DNA from: Macrostomum hystrix
Lineage: Eukaryota > Platyhelminthes > Macrostomidae
Assembly (NCBI GenBank): GCA_950097015.1
Contig: CATNEN010000003.1
Location: 11,747,501 to 11,811,500 of the forward strand
DNA length: 64,000 bases
Reading direction: 5' to 3'
Position numbers and translations under genes: made by a program. The notes beneath the pieces were generated by a model. It saw nothing but the letters and a program-made list of their open reading frames with translations. It was not told the DNA's origin and made no database searches. Shown here one piece after another: positions 54,170 through 64,000 of this stretch (position 1 is its first letter; every line of letters begins with the position of its first letter).

Positions 54170-54252
54170 TTTAACTTTTAATAGTAATGCTAATTATTGT
54201 ATTGCAACAATTCAAGATACGCTTCGTTGAATATCTGAATCCACTGTTGATC

Positions 54253-56971
54253 TGAAAGACGGCAAGGTAGTAATTGAATTTGAAACGAAAGGTAGCTAAT
54301 TGGCAATCATTAAATACTAAATTAGCTTATTGATGCTACTATTGTAAGTAGTACTTTTATCGTAGCTTTATTAAAGTTAAAGTAGCTTTATCAACCATCT
54401 TAGGTCCTATAGGAAAAAGTGGGAATTTTGCAGATGACATCTTGTGTACTTTAGTTTGTTGTGGGATGTAGATCTAGGATTTAGGTCAGTAAATCTAGGA
54501 TTTAGGTCAGTAAAAACAAAAACAATTCGATTTTGAGACATTTACTGAAACTAACTAAAGGCATTGTTACATCTGCTGCCTATGCAGATATACCAATATT
54601 TTTCAAGTCAATCGTAACATTTATTTGTTTGCATAGTTACACTACTGTGGAAGGGCAAGTTAAAATTTGTGACAGTTGCAAATTACATTATTTGAAATAT
54701 AATAAATGTTAATTTTGGACAATCTGTAATTTGACTTCTACGTAGGAAAATAGTAAAATAAAAATTTTCACTACTACTACAACATAGAAAAGAAAGACAA
54801 AATTTTGTTTCTATGCAGCAGTACTATGCAGCAGCAGAGCAAAATATAGTCACTTTTATAATAAAAAAGTTGTGTGATAGGTACTGATTGAAAATTAATA
54901 GTATCTGAAGATTTAGAATTATATCTTCTTTGTTAATAAAATGTTTGCTACATAGCATTTTATATAAACTTCATAAATAGACAAATCAAAAAGTTACTAT
55001 TAAGCTTCAAAAATACTAAATTCTTTGACTTGATATAAACTTAGGTACAAGTCAGGTATTTTGTTACTATTCAGTGTATTTCTATACTATATATCCAAAG
55101 GTTGGAAATGCTTTTTTCATATATTATAGGCCTCAAATTTTATACACAGAAAAAATCTAGATTTCTGAGAAGCTACCTATGTCATTATGAAAGCAAGGTA
55201 GCAAACAGTAAAACAATAAATCTGTAATTTGATCATTTGAATTTTGTCTTTATAGCATATTTATGTGCTTGAAATAAAAATAAGTGACAAGTTAAGCATT
55301 AGCTAAGACTAAGCCATAGAGAACCACACAAGTAATTCAGCCAAATTAATCCACCAATTACAACTAACCTTATAAATAATTTTCCACAATATATGCAGCA
55401 TATGAGAAGAAAATTATTAATTTCGAACCTGTTTGCAATGAATATTAAAAATGTTGATTGCCTTTTTATGTTCCATATGCCAAGCTAGCTAAAATATATT
55501 TGATTTAAGAGTATTTTTAGGCTTAGGGGCCTAATTAGCTACCAGAGTGTTGTTGACAAACATAAACTCTTTGTTCAAATTCTTTAACATTATAATGGCT
55601 TTCCAATGGCCTCAGTTTTACCTCACAGACTTTGTATGTAATAGTTTGAATATTATATTATTGGCTCTAGACTTAAATTAGCTCTAGAATAAGTATCCTT
55701 GGCACCACATGTTTCTAAGCCTATTGGAATAAGTGTAGAAAACCTGCAGACCACACAGGGTAAAAAATTGTAGCTCAAAAATGTAACACAACACAGAATA
55801 GCTATTTTAACTTGGTGTCAACCCCAAAAGGTCATTCAGTGCCATGAATGAAATGTACTACATAGTGCTGCAACAACACCTACCTTGACACAGCTTGACT
55901 CCACACAAGTCCACAGCAATGTGACATTGAAAAAAATGTGAAAATGCAATGGCCAGTTGAGTGCCAATTGTCTACTTATTTCAACACGGTTTCTAAGGAA
56001 GTTCTTAGAAAATTTTTAGAAACTTAGAAACTTAGTTCTTAGAAACTTTTCTAGCTTATTAGGCCCCCTATGTATCTTTATCCTATATCCTCTCATCACA
56101 ACATCAGTGATCATTAGATTAGCTAACAAGTTTGAAAAAAACATAAATTAATTAACCACAGTAAACTAGTCTAGGATGTAGAGCATTGCCCAACGTTGGG
56201 CAGCCTAACCACTGTACTATTTGTTGGCTTCCTGCCACTGGTAGTGTCAGCTATATGTAAAATAGTTGCATAGAGATAGCTGATAATGATAGCTTTGTGG
56301 CTTTAAATGTGTAATCGACAGTCACCTAACGTTTGTATGAATACCATATAGTATAATTTATAGATATTAAATTTAAATTATATTATACATGGTTTGCTTT
56401 GCTTGCTTCTTTCAGAAGCAAATCTTTCTGAATAGGCTCATTGACCTTGACCTTAACAAAAAGACGAATGGCAGGATGGCGATGATTATCAAAATAATTT
56501 GTTGAATAATAAAAGCAGCAATTTTTTCTCATGAAAACCTTATTCAGCACGTACTGTGTACTAATCTTACGGTATTTCAGAACAGAACAATTTAACGATT
56601 AGTAAGGCAACTAATGGTCTAATGGAGTACTGTTGCAGTTCGGCCTGGCCGATGATGATTTGCCATTCTATGCAATTTCCTGCAAAGTGCGAGATGTTAA
56701 AAGTTTACTTCAAGCAATTTATTGAAAATTTTGGCTTTTAAGTTTAAATTTTGCCAGATAAAAGTACCTGCAAATTTTTCCTTATGCAAATTTATGGTCT
56801 CTTTTGTTAAAATGCGTTCAGAATTTATAGTCAAATAAGTAAACATGCGCTTTTTTCAGTTTAGCTCAAAATATTTTGTCGCATGCAACGTTCTCTTTCA
56901 ATTGAATTGCAAATTAGTGAGAGGGATATCTTTAGTTTTTTATATTTTGTATTATCGTCTGTGAAAGAAAA
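54253..56971. other. 2.7-kb AT-rich region between divergent ELAV-like and CDPF1 genes
   Basis: No minisatellite, no SINE and no supportable ORF. It probably holds the ELAV-like 5' intron, its first exon(s) and the promoters of both genes. Low-complexity AT sequence makes motif calls unsafe. Confidence 0.5.
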
Positions 56972-57723
56972 ATGCCAAATTTTATTTGTTGTTCCTGTAA
57001 TGTAGAGTTTCCATACTCAAAGTTCGGGAAGCAATCAAGATACTTAAAAGCATCGATCGAGTAAGTTCTGTGTTACTTAACGTCTTACATATTCTACTTT
57101 AAGTAGAAAGTAATGTCTTTTTCATTCACCGTTGTTTTTTTAATTTCTAAGCGACTTTGTGACCTTCCTTGAAATTTTTTTTTAACTTCATGTGATGCAT
57201 TGTTGTCATCAATTGAACTTTGAAATATTTTCCCAAATGCAGACTCCTTGAAGACTGTTTCCTCTTGAAGGATCCCGAATCTGCGAACAGCGCTTGCATA
57301 ACCATGGGCGCAAACTGTTCAGTGTGCAGCCAGAGCGTGTGTATGCAATCGGTAGGTTGCCAGTGTTAAGGATATAGAAGCGAATTGGAAGCTAACTGTA
57401 ATTAATGACAATTCGCTTTTTGTTCCAAAATCTAGGGATGCTCAATCTACTATGCTAAACGATTCTGTTTCCGCTGCTTTGAAGATCGCATCGATCAGTT
57501 TCCTGACGAGATTCAGCAGGTAATTATTTGTTGAAAATTCAGAAATTTTAACTTCTAAACTTTATATAATAATTTGGATTATGCAAAAAAATCAATCCAA
57601 ATAAAACCTATTTAACCTCCAATATAGGACTTCCCTAAAAAGAAAACAAATCTAGGCAATGATGGACACGGCATATGCACTGAGCTTCCGATATCTCCAT
57701 GCAACAAATATGACGCATATTAA
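56972..57723 (+). CDS. CDPF1: CDPF1 homologue (cysteine-rich DPF-motif protein)
   Basis: Four exons, 56972-57060, 57243-57351, 57436-57519, 57628-57723, in phase at each junction, 125 residues. It begins MPNFICCSCNVEFPYSKFGK; then LLEDCFLLKDP, MGANCSVCSQSVCMQSGC, SIYYAKRFCFRCFED and FPDEIQQDFPKKK. These match the CDPF1 pattern (LLE..Y.MKDPF, LGS.CSLCS..VC...CSLFYSKRFC.PC, FP.EI..D), a small conserved eukaryotic protein of unknown function with paired Cys likely to bind metal. The motif reads DPE here instead of DPF. All introns are short (84-182 bases) and free of minisatellites. The C-terminus after KKK is not conserved. Confidence 0.85.
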
Positions 57724-58189
57724 TGACTTATATTTGATAAAATCGTATCAAGCTTTGTGTCCCTGCTAATTCAAGCTGTAGAAATGCATCACTTCATTAT
57801 ATCAACTCTAAGTCCTACCTTATTTGATCCAAATATATTATACAGCTATTTGTGAACTATGAGTTGTAATGTTAGTTAGTAGTTCACTTTCAGTAATTAA
57901 AATACGGAAGTGATTGAGATCTGCGTATATTTATGAGGCATTTCAACTTCTAATTATGATTTACGAGTAGAACCAAATTTAGAACCTGTCCTACATCAGA
58001 TGTTAATATTTAGGTTGCCGTTACTGTGTATTCACTGCACCGTTCGTTCCACCAACCTTTAATTAAAAGTTTTCTTGATCTCACATCGTCGCTTGTATCC
58101 TTCCATAAATGTTATATTTTTACGTTACACTACATTATGACTTCTTGCATCAAATTTTCCATAAAATAATTCCATGATTTCATTGAGTT
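57724..58189. other. 3' flank of CDPF1
   Basis: AT-rich, no gene. No perfect AATAAA close to the stop. Confidence 0.45.
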
Positions 58190-58425
58190 TACTTCAACTG
58201 ATGAGTCAGTGTTTGAGTCTACTTCAACAAATGAGTCAGTGTTTGAGTCTACTTCAACAAATGAGTCAGTGTTTGAGTGAGTCTACTTCAACAAATGAGT
58301 CAGTGTTTGAGTCTACTTCAACAAATGAGTCAGTGTTTGAGTCTACTTCAACAAATGAGTCAGTGTTTGAGTCTACTTCAACAAATGAGTCAGTGTTTGA
58401 GTCTACTTCAACAAATGAGTCAGTG
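58190..58425. repeat. 30-bp minisatellite with TGAGTCA in each unit (R26)
   Basis: Eight copies of a 30-bp unit made of tgagtcagtgtttgagtcta and cttcaacaaa; one copy has a 4-bp insertion (gagt). Each unit has TGAGTCA, the AP-1 consensus. Confidence 0.93.
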
Positions 58426-59150
58426 GTCATTCCTACTCTGGATACTGATAGGCACGAGACGCTTAAGTGACTGATTCTCAGAATCACAGTGTTTTTCCTG
58501 CGCAGTAAACAATGATAGTCAAATCTATTTTACAAAAATCTATTGGCCATATGCGCAGAATAACTATTTTAAAACTCGCGCAAGAAATGGCTGCACGGAC
58601 TTAAAATCTTCCTATACATAGATAAGATCGAGACAGTTGCATGGCTCCAAGCTGCATTGTAGCTCGAACGTGTTCTAATCTCGTATTTTTGCAACTCTAT
58701 AGAATGCCAGAAGCTGAAATACTCAGAGATTAGAAAGCACTTAAAACTTGTCAATCAACAACAATGCTAAAATGAAGACTAGACATTTGGTAGCTATGTA
58801 ACTAAAGCTCATTGCTGAAGATTATCAGAACATGTAGTTAGATTGCAGCTATATAGTTTCATTAATAGCTTCGTCGTCTAGTTGCATTTTTTGCGAAAAC
58901 TTGCAATGATAGCAAACACAGCTAGAGAGTAGTTGAGAGCAGATAGTTAAACGCTATACTAAACTCTTTAGTTTCAAATATTTGTAATGCAAGAATGACT
59001 GAGGATTGGGTTGAGTATAACAGCTAAACTACGCTTATACTTGTGGCATGGTTTATTATAAAAAAGCAGCCGGTTCCCACAACTTAAGCTATTTTTATCG
59101 TTTCTGCATGTACTGATGAAGGATGTTCTATAGGTGTCTTGGCGACTCTA
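58426..59150. other. Spacer between two minisatellites
   Basis: No coding region or element recognised. Confidence 0.5.
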
Positions 59151-59164
59151 ATGTATGCGATAAA

Positions 59165-62000
59165 TGGTATAATGACCAGCTGGACTATTAGAACAGAGAG
59201 TAATGACCAGCTAGACTATTAGAACAGAGAGTAATGACCAGCTAGACTATTAGAACAGAGGTTAATGACCAGCTAGAATATTAGAACAGAGGGTAATGAC
59301 CAGCTAGACTATTAGAACAGAGGGTAATGACCAGCTAGACTATTAGAACAGAGGGTAATGACCAGCTAGACTATTAGAACAGAGGGTAATGACCAGCTAG
59401 ACTATTAGAACAGAGGGTAATGACCAGCTAGACTATTAGAACAGAGGGTAATGACCAGCTAGACTATTAGAACAGAGGGTAATGACCAGCTAGACTATTA
59501 GAACAGAGGGTAATGACCAGCTAGACTATTAGAACAGAGGGTAATGACCAGCTAGAATATTAGAACAGAGGGTAATGACCAGCTAGACTATTAGAACAGA
59601 GGGTAATGACCAGCTAGACTATTAGAACAGAGGGTAATGACCAGCTAGACTATTAGAACAGAGGGTAATGACCAGCTAGACTATTAGAACAGAGGGTAAT
59701 GACCAGCTAGACTATTAGAACAGAGGGTAATGACCAGCTAGACTATTAGAACAGAGGGTAATGACCAGCTAGACTATTAGAACAGAGGGTAATGACCAGC
59801 TAGACTATTAGAACAGAGGGTAATGACCAGCTAGACTATTAGAACAGAGGGTAATGACCAGCTAGACTATTAGAACAGAGGGTAATGACCAGCTAGACTA
59901 TTAGAACAGAGGGTAATGACCAGCTAGACTATTAGAACAGAGGGCAATGATCAGCAAGAATATTAGAACAGAGGGTAATGACCAGCAAGACTATTAGAAC
60001 AGAGGGCAATGATCAGCTAGAATATTAGAACAGAGGTTAATGACCAGCTAGACTATTAGAATGGATCGGACAATGAACAGCTAGACTATTAGAATGGATC
60101 GGACAATGACCATCTAGACTATTAGAATGGATCGGATAATGACCAGCTAGACTATTAGAATGGATCGGACAATGACTAGCTAGACTATTAGAATGGATCG
60201 GACAATGACCAGCTAGACTATTAGAATGGATCGGACAATGACTAGCTAGACTATTAGAATGGATCGGACAATGACTAGCTAGACTATTAGAATGGATCGG
60301 ACAATGACTAGCTAGACTATTAGAATGGATCGGACAATGACCAGCTAGACTATTAGAATGGATCGGACAATGACTAGCTAGACTATTAGAATGGATCGGA
60401 CAATGAACAGCTAGACTATTAGAATGGATCGGACAATGACCATCTAGACTATTAGAATGGATGGTTATTACCAGCTAGACTATTAGAATGGATCGGATAA
60501 TGACCAGCTAGACTATTAGAATGGATCGTACAATGACCAGTTAGGCTATTAGAATGGATCGGACAATGACCATCTAGACTATTAGAATGGATCGGACAAT
60601 GACCATCTAGACTATTAGAATGGATCGGACAATGACCAGCTAGACTATTAGAATGGATCGTACAATGACCAGCTAGGCTATTAGAATGGATGGTTATGAC
60701 CAGCTAGACTATTAGAATGGATCGGACAATGACCAGCTAGACTATTAGAATGGATCGGACAATGACCATCTAGACTATTAGAATGGATCGGATAATGACC
60801 AGCTAGACTATTAGAATGGATCGGACAATGAACAGCTAGACTATTAGAATGGATCGGACAATGACCATCTAGACTATTAGAATGGATGGTTATTACCAGC
60901 TAGACTATTAGAATGGATCGGATAATGACCAGCTAGACTATTAGAATGGATCGTACAATGACCAGTTAGGCTATTAGAATGGATCAGACAATGACCATCT
61001 AGACTATTAGAATGGATCGGACAATGACCATCTAGACTATTAGAATGGATCGGACAATGACCAGCTAGACTATTAGAATGGATCGTACAATGACCAGCTA
61101 GGCTATTAGAATGGATGGTTATGACCAGCTAGACTATTAGAATGGATCGGACAATGACCAGCTAGACTATTAGAATGGATCGTACAATGACCAGCTAGGC
61201 TATTAGAATGGATCGGACAATGACCAGCTAGACTATTAGAATGGATCGGACAATGACCAGCTAGACTATTAGAATGGATCGGACAATGACTAGCTAGGCT
61301 ATTAGAATGGATCGGACAATGACTAGCTAGACTATTAGAATGGATCGGACAATGACCAGCTAGACTATTAGAATGGATCGGACAATGACCAGCTAGACTA
61401 TTAGAATGGATCGTACAATGACCAGCTAGGCTATTAGAATGGATGGTTATGACCAGCTAGACTATTAGAATGGATCGTACAATGACCAGCTAGGCTATTA
61501 GAATGGATGGTTATGACCAGCTAGACTATTAGAATGGATCGGACAATGACCAGCTAGGCTATTAGAATGGATCGGACAATGACTAGCTAGACTATTAGAA
61601 TGGATCGGACAATGACCAGCTAGACTATTAGAATGGATCGGACAATGACCAGCTAGACTATTAGAATGGATCGTACAATGACCAGCTAGGCTATTAGAAT
61701 GGATGGTTATGACCAGCTAGACTATTAGAATGGATCGGACAATGACCAGCTAGACTATTAGAATGGATCGTACAATGACCAGCTAGGCTATTAGAATGGA
61801 TGGTTATGACCAGCTAGACTATTAGAATGGATCGTACAATGACCAGCTAGGCTATTAGAATGGATGGTTATGACCAGCTAGACTATTAGAATGGATCGGA
61901 CAATGACCATCTAGACTATTAGAATGGATCGGATAATGACCAGCTAGACTATTAGAATGGATGGTTATGACCATCTAGAATGGAGGGTAATGACCATTGG
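59165..62000. repeat. 2.8-kb minisatellite with 31-bp and 33-bp unit classes (R27)
   Basis: 59165-60060 has a 31-bp unit (gaccagctagactattagaa plus cagagggtaat). At about 60060 it switches to a 33-bp unit with the same first 20 bases but tggatcggacaat as the second part. In the 33-bp half, shortened units with atggttatga recur, and blocks of about 425 bp are duplicated (for example from 60421 and 60846). Confidence 0.95.
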
Positions 62001-62778
62001 ATTGAGAGGTACATGAGGACGATTGAAAATATTGGGATAAAGAAAAAATGAATGATGATTTAATTATATTAAACTGCTTTGATTTTTTGAACCGCAAAAT
62101 GTTAGTTGGCAACTCAGGTGGAAAGGCAATTTAACGTATATATTTAATACTAATTAACATGTACATTCTATTTTGAAGCACCTTGAATAAACAATAGCAC
62201 TCCTCAAGCATAAACTTGCACTTGATTAAGGAAAATAAAATAAAAAGTACAGATATAAGTACGCAAATAGAAAATTGCATTGAATCGCTTAACAAAAGCC
62301 GATAAGACTTAATAACCTAAATAAATGATACATGCGTTTCTAGTATTTTGACTTCGATGTATGTGAAGTTTCAGTAATTAAAAATTAAAAATGTAAAAAT
62401 AATTATTGGCAATAATGAATTGCATTACTATACTATTGTATTGATAGCTCGAAAAAAGTTAGTTCGTTTTGACAGTGTATCATATAACAAAGAACGTACG
62501 AGTCAGGCTTATGAGTACGCTGAAATAAACTTGAGTTATGAGTAATGTATTTCTGACATGTTTATTGTTTTATTGTTTTCCTTCCAAATTCAAATTATCA
62601 GTGAAACAACCAATTGTATCTCGTATCTAGTGCGTACAAAAATTTTATTGCTGCATCAAGGACGTATGCCAAGTAAAAATATTCATGCAAATATCGAAAT
62701 ATGAAACCATTTGTAGCAAAAGTAGTCGGTTAAATGGAAAATTGGGGTTTGTAATGAACAGAGAAAAAAATGAGTTTG
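62001..62778. other. AT-rich spacer
   Basis: No gene or element recognised up to the target duplication of the 151-bp MITE. Confidence 0.5.
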
Positions 62779-62786
62779 TTTGTACA

Positions 62787-62937
62787 CAGTGGCGTAGCTA
62801 GAAATTTTCGATGGGGGGGATAAATGAAAAAAATTGAACGAACAATTCAAAAATAGACTGTATTTTAATGGTAATGCTCCCCCCTTTCAACCCTCCCACA
62901 ATTTTTCTGCCGCTTGGGGCAGAAATCTACGCCACTG
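62787..62937. mobile_element. 151-bp hAT-like MITE
   Basis: Terminal inverted repeats cagtggcgtag on both ends and a perfect 8-bp target-site duplication tttgtaca (62779-62786, 62938-62945). An 8-bp duplication is typical of hAT transposons. The element is too short for a transposase and must have been moved in trans. Confidence 0.85.
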
Positions 62938-62945
62938 TTTGTACA

Positions 62946-63459
62946 GAAAAGACTGTTTAAAATTGAAATATAAAGAAGCTGGTTTAACAAATTGAGTAGT
63001 TCTTCATTCTATTGACTCAGTTCTTTATTAACAATCAATATTGTAATTGTAACAGCTTTCACACGGGATTACGTTCAGAAATTCGAATTTTCGAATGATT
63101 CAATTTCAGGCCGATTGTTGGGACGATCTGAAATGAAGTTGGTAAAAACCTGCCAGCCAATCTTATTAAGTTTAAGCTTATAAGGCTAGTGCTTAAGTGT
63201 ACTGTTTAGCAGAAGCTGGCTATTTGTATCAATACAATGTCTTATTATTAGAAAATGCTGATTTAGGCATCAATAAAATTATAGAATTCGTGTTATAGAA
63301 TTATAGTTCAATTCTGCCTATTTTAGTACCACCCTAAGGTGCAACATTAACTATTTTATGCTATGTTAATAACTTGCTACCGAAATTCGATTGTGTCTGA
63401 TTTTAGTGTCTGATTTTAGTTTTGCTCATAACAGTGATAATAATTATTGCTGCAGACCA
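62946..63459. other. AT-rich spacer
   Basis: No coding region supported. Confidence 0.5.
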
Positions 63460-63479
63460 GCAATTTGGTGACACTAGAC

Positions 63480-63990
63480 CAGGGGTCGGCAACCTCCGGC
63501 CCGCGGGCCAGATGCGGCCCTCGAAGCTCCCAAATCCGGCCCTTAGCTCCTCCTAACACCTACTCTACAGTACACCCTATCTCATCTCTCCCCTATCTCA
63601 TCTCTTCCCTGTCTCATCTCTCCCCTGTCTTATCTCTCCCTGTCTTATCTCTCTCCTGTCTTATCTCTATCCTGTCTCATCTCTCTCCTGTCTCATCTCT
63701 CCCCTGTCTCACCTCTCCCTGTCTTATCTCTCCCCTGTCTTATCTCTCCCCATTTTCATCTCTCCCCTTTTTCATCTCTCCTCTGTCTCATCTCTCTTGC
63801 GTCTTATCTCCCCCGTCTCATCTCTCACCTGTCTGATCTCTCCTGTGTCTCATCCACAGATACTATAATAACTATAATAACAGTTATTATAGTATCTGTG
63901 GTCTCATCTCTCCCCTTTCTTCATGCGGTCCGCCGTCGTCTTTAAGATTCTCTCTTTAGCCCGCGTGGTATATAAGGTTGCCGACCCCTG
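63480..63990. mobile_element. 511-bp hAT-like MITE carrying a minisatellite
   Basis: Terminal inverted repeats caggggtcggcaacct and ggttgccgacccctg, followed inside by ccggcccgcgggcc, a well-known hAT-type terminus. The flanks cactagac and ctctagac are an 8-bp duplication with one mismatch and fit the nnnTAnnn pattern known for Buster-type hAT elements. No transposase is present. Most of the interior is a 16-bp minisatellite. Confidence 0.85.
63575..63925. repeat. 16-bp minisatellite inside the MITE (R28), with a perfect hairpin
   Basis: Units like tgtctcatctctcccc, the same family as R14. Embedded at 63854-63901 is a perfect inverted repeat with 19-bp arms (ccacagatactataataac and its complement) round a 10-base loop. 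Confidence 0.9.
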
Positions 63991-64000
63991 CTCTAGACCC

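Larger units (their letters stand above)
63460..64000 (-). mobile_element. SINE family 1 tail, interrupted by a MITE and cut by the window end
   Basis: atttggtgacactagac before the MITE and ctctagaccc after it match the 3' tail of SINE family 1 read in reverse (gtgacactagacccgcagcc in the copy at 6.8 kb). The remainder should continue past 64000. Confidence 0.6.

Noticed and set aside
6678-62505. Scattered tacgagta motifs as a regulatory code
   Set aside because: About ten sites in 64 kb is close to the chance number for a 7-mer on two strands.

Overview
The window is nuclear DNA of an animal, very probably an invertebrate bilaterian. The protein-coding genes are split by GT-AG introns, end at AATAAA signals, and encode metazoan families: a DOCK6/7/8-type Rho-GTPase exchange factor, an ELAV/Hu-type RNA-binding protein, a CDPF1-type Cys-rich protein, a tandem tyrosine-phosphatase-fold protein, a C-type lectin and a Lark/RBM4-like RRM protein. 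Exons are near balanced in base composition while introns and spacers are AT-rich. tRNA-derived SINEs, a LINE fragment, hAT-type MITEs and mariner remnants are present. I cannot name the species; no vertebrate hallmark is seen and a spiralian is my guess only.

Layout. 0-5.1 kb: AT-rich DNA and minisatellites, ending in a 2.4-kb array of a 20-bp unit that lies just 5' of the first gene. 5.2-6.4 kb: RRM protein (+). 6.4-11 kb: a full-length SINE, more minisatellites and a possible 71-residue gene (-). 11.1-22.8 kb: a complete DOCK gene (+) in eight coding exons encoding about 2091 residues. 22.8-28 kb: SINEs, minisatellites and a 5'-truncated LINE inserted into a SINE. 28-30 kb: a small single-span membrane protein (+) and an intronless C-type lectin (-). 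30.5-31 kb: broken mariner transposase (-). 31.5-41 kb: a 13-bp satellite interrupted twice by the same 1.1-kb module, making a roughly 4.6-kb higher-order repeat. 41.0-51.1 kb: a fifteen-exon tandem PTP gene (+) with both phosphatase domains predicted inactive. 52.7-54.2 kb: ELAV-like gene (-). 57.0-57.7 kb: CDPF1 homologue (+). 58.2-62.0 kb: minisatellites. 62.8-64.0 kb: two hAT-like MITEs, the second itself carrying a minisatellite and lying in a SINE.

The dominant and least explained signal is the minisatellite load. All seven DOCK introns contain their own homogeneous array (unit 20-30 bp), and the large PTP introns do too. The arrays are not independent: a TGGGAT core recurs in eight families whose units otherwise differ, arrays near 2.7-5.1 kb and at 41.4 kb are recognisably one family, the arrays of DOCK introns 4 and 7 match in opposite orientation, and one minisatellite occurs both free and inside a hAT-type element, which suggests a way for them to spread. 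A second strong signal is a stem-loop shared by the 3' ends of the SINE and of the LINE, with compensatory base changes that keep both stems paired.

All identifications rest on reading and remembered family signatures; no database search was run. Exon borders come from reading-frame continuity, splice consensus and family alignment from memory.
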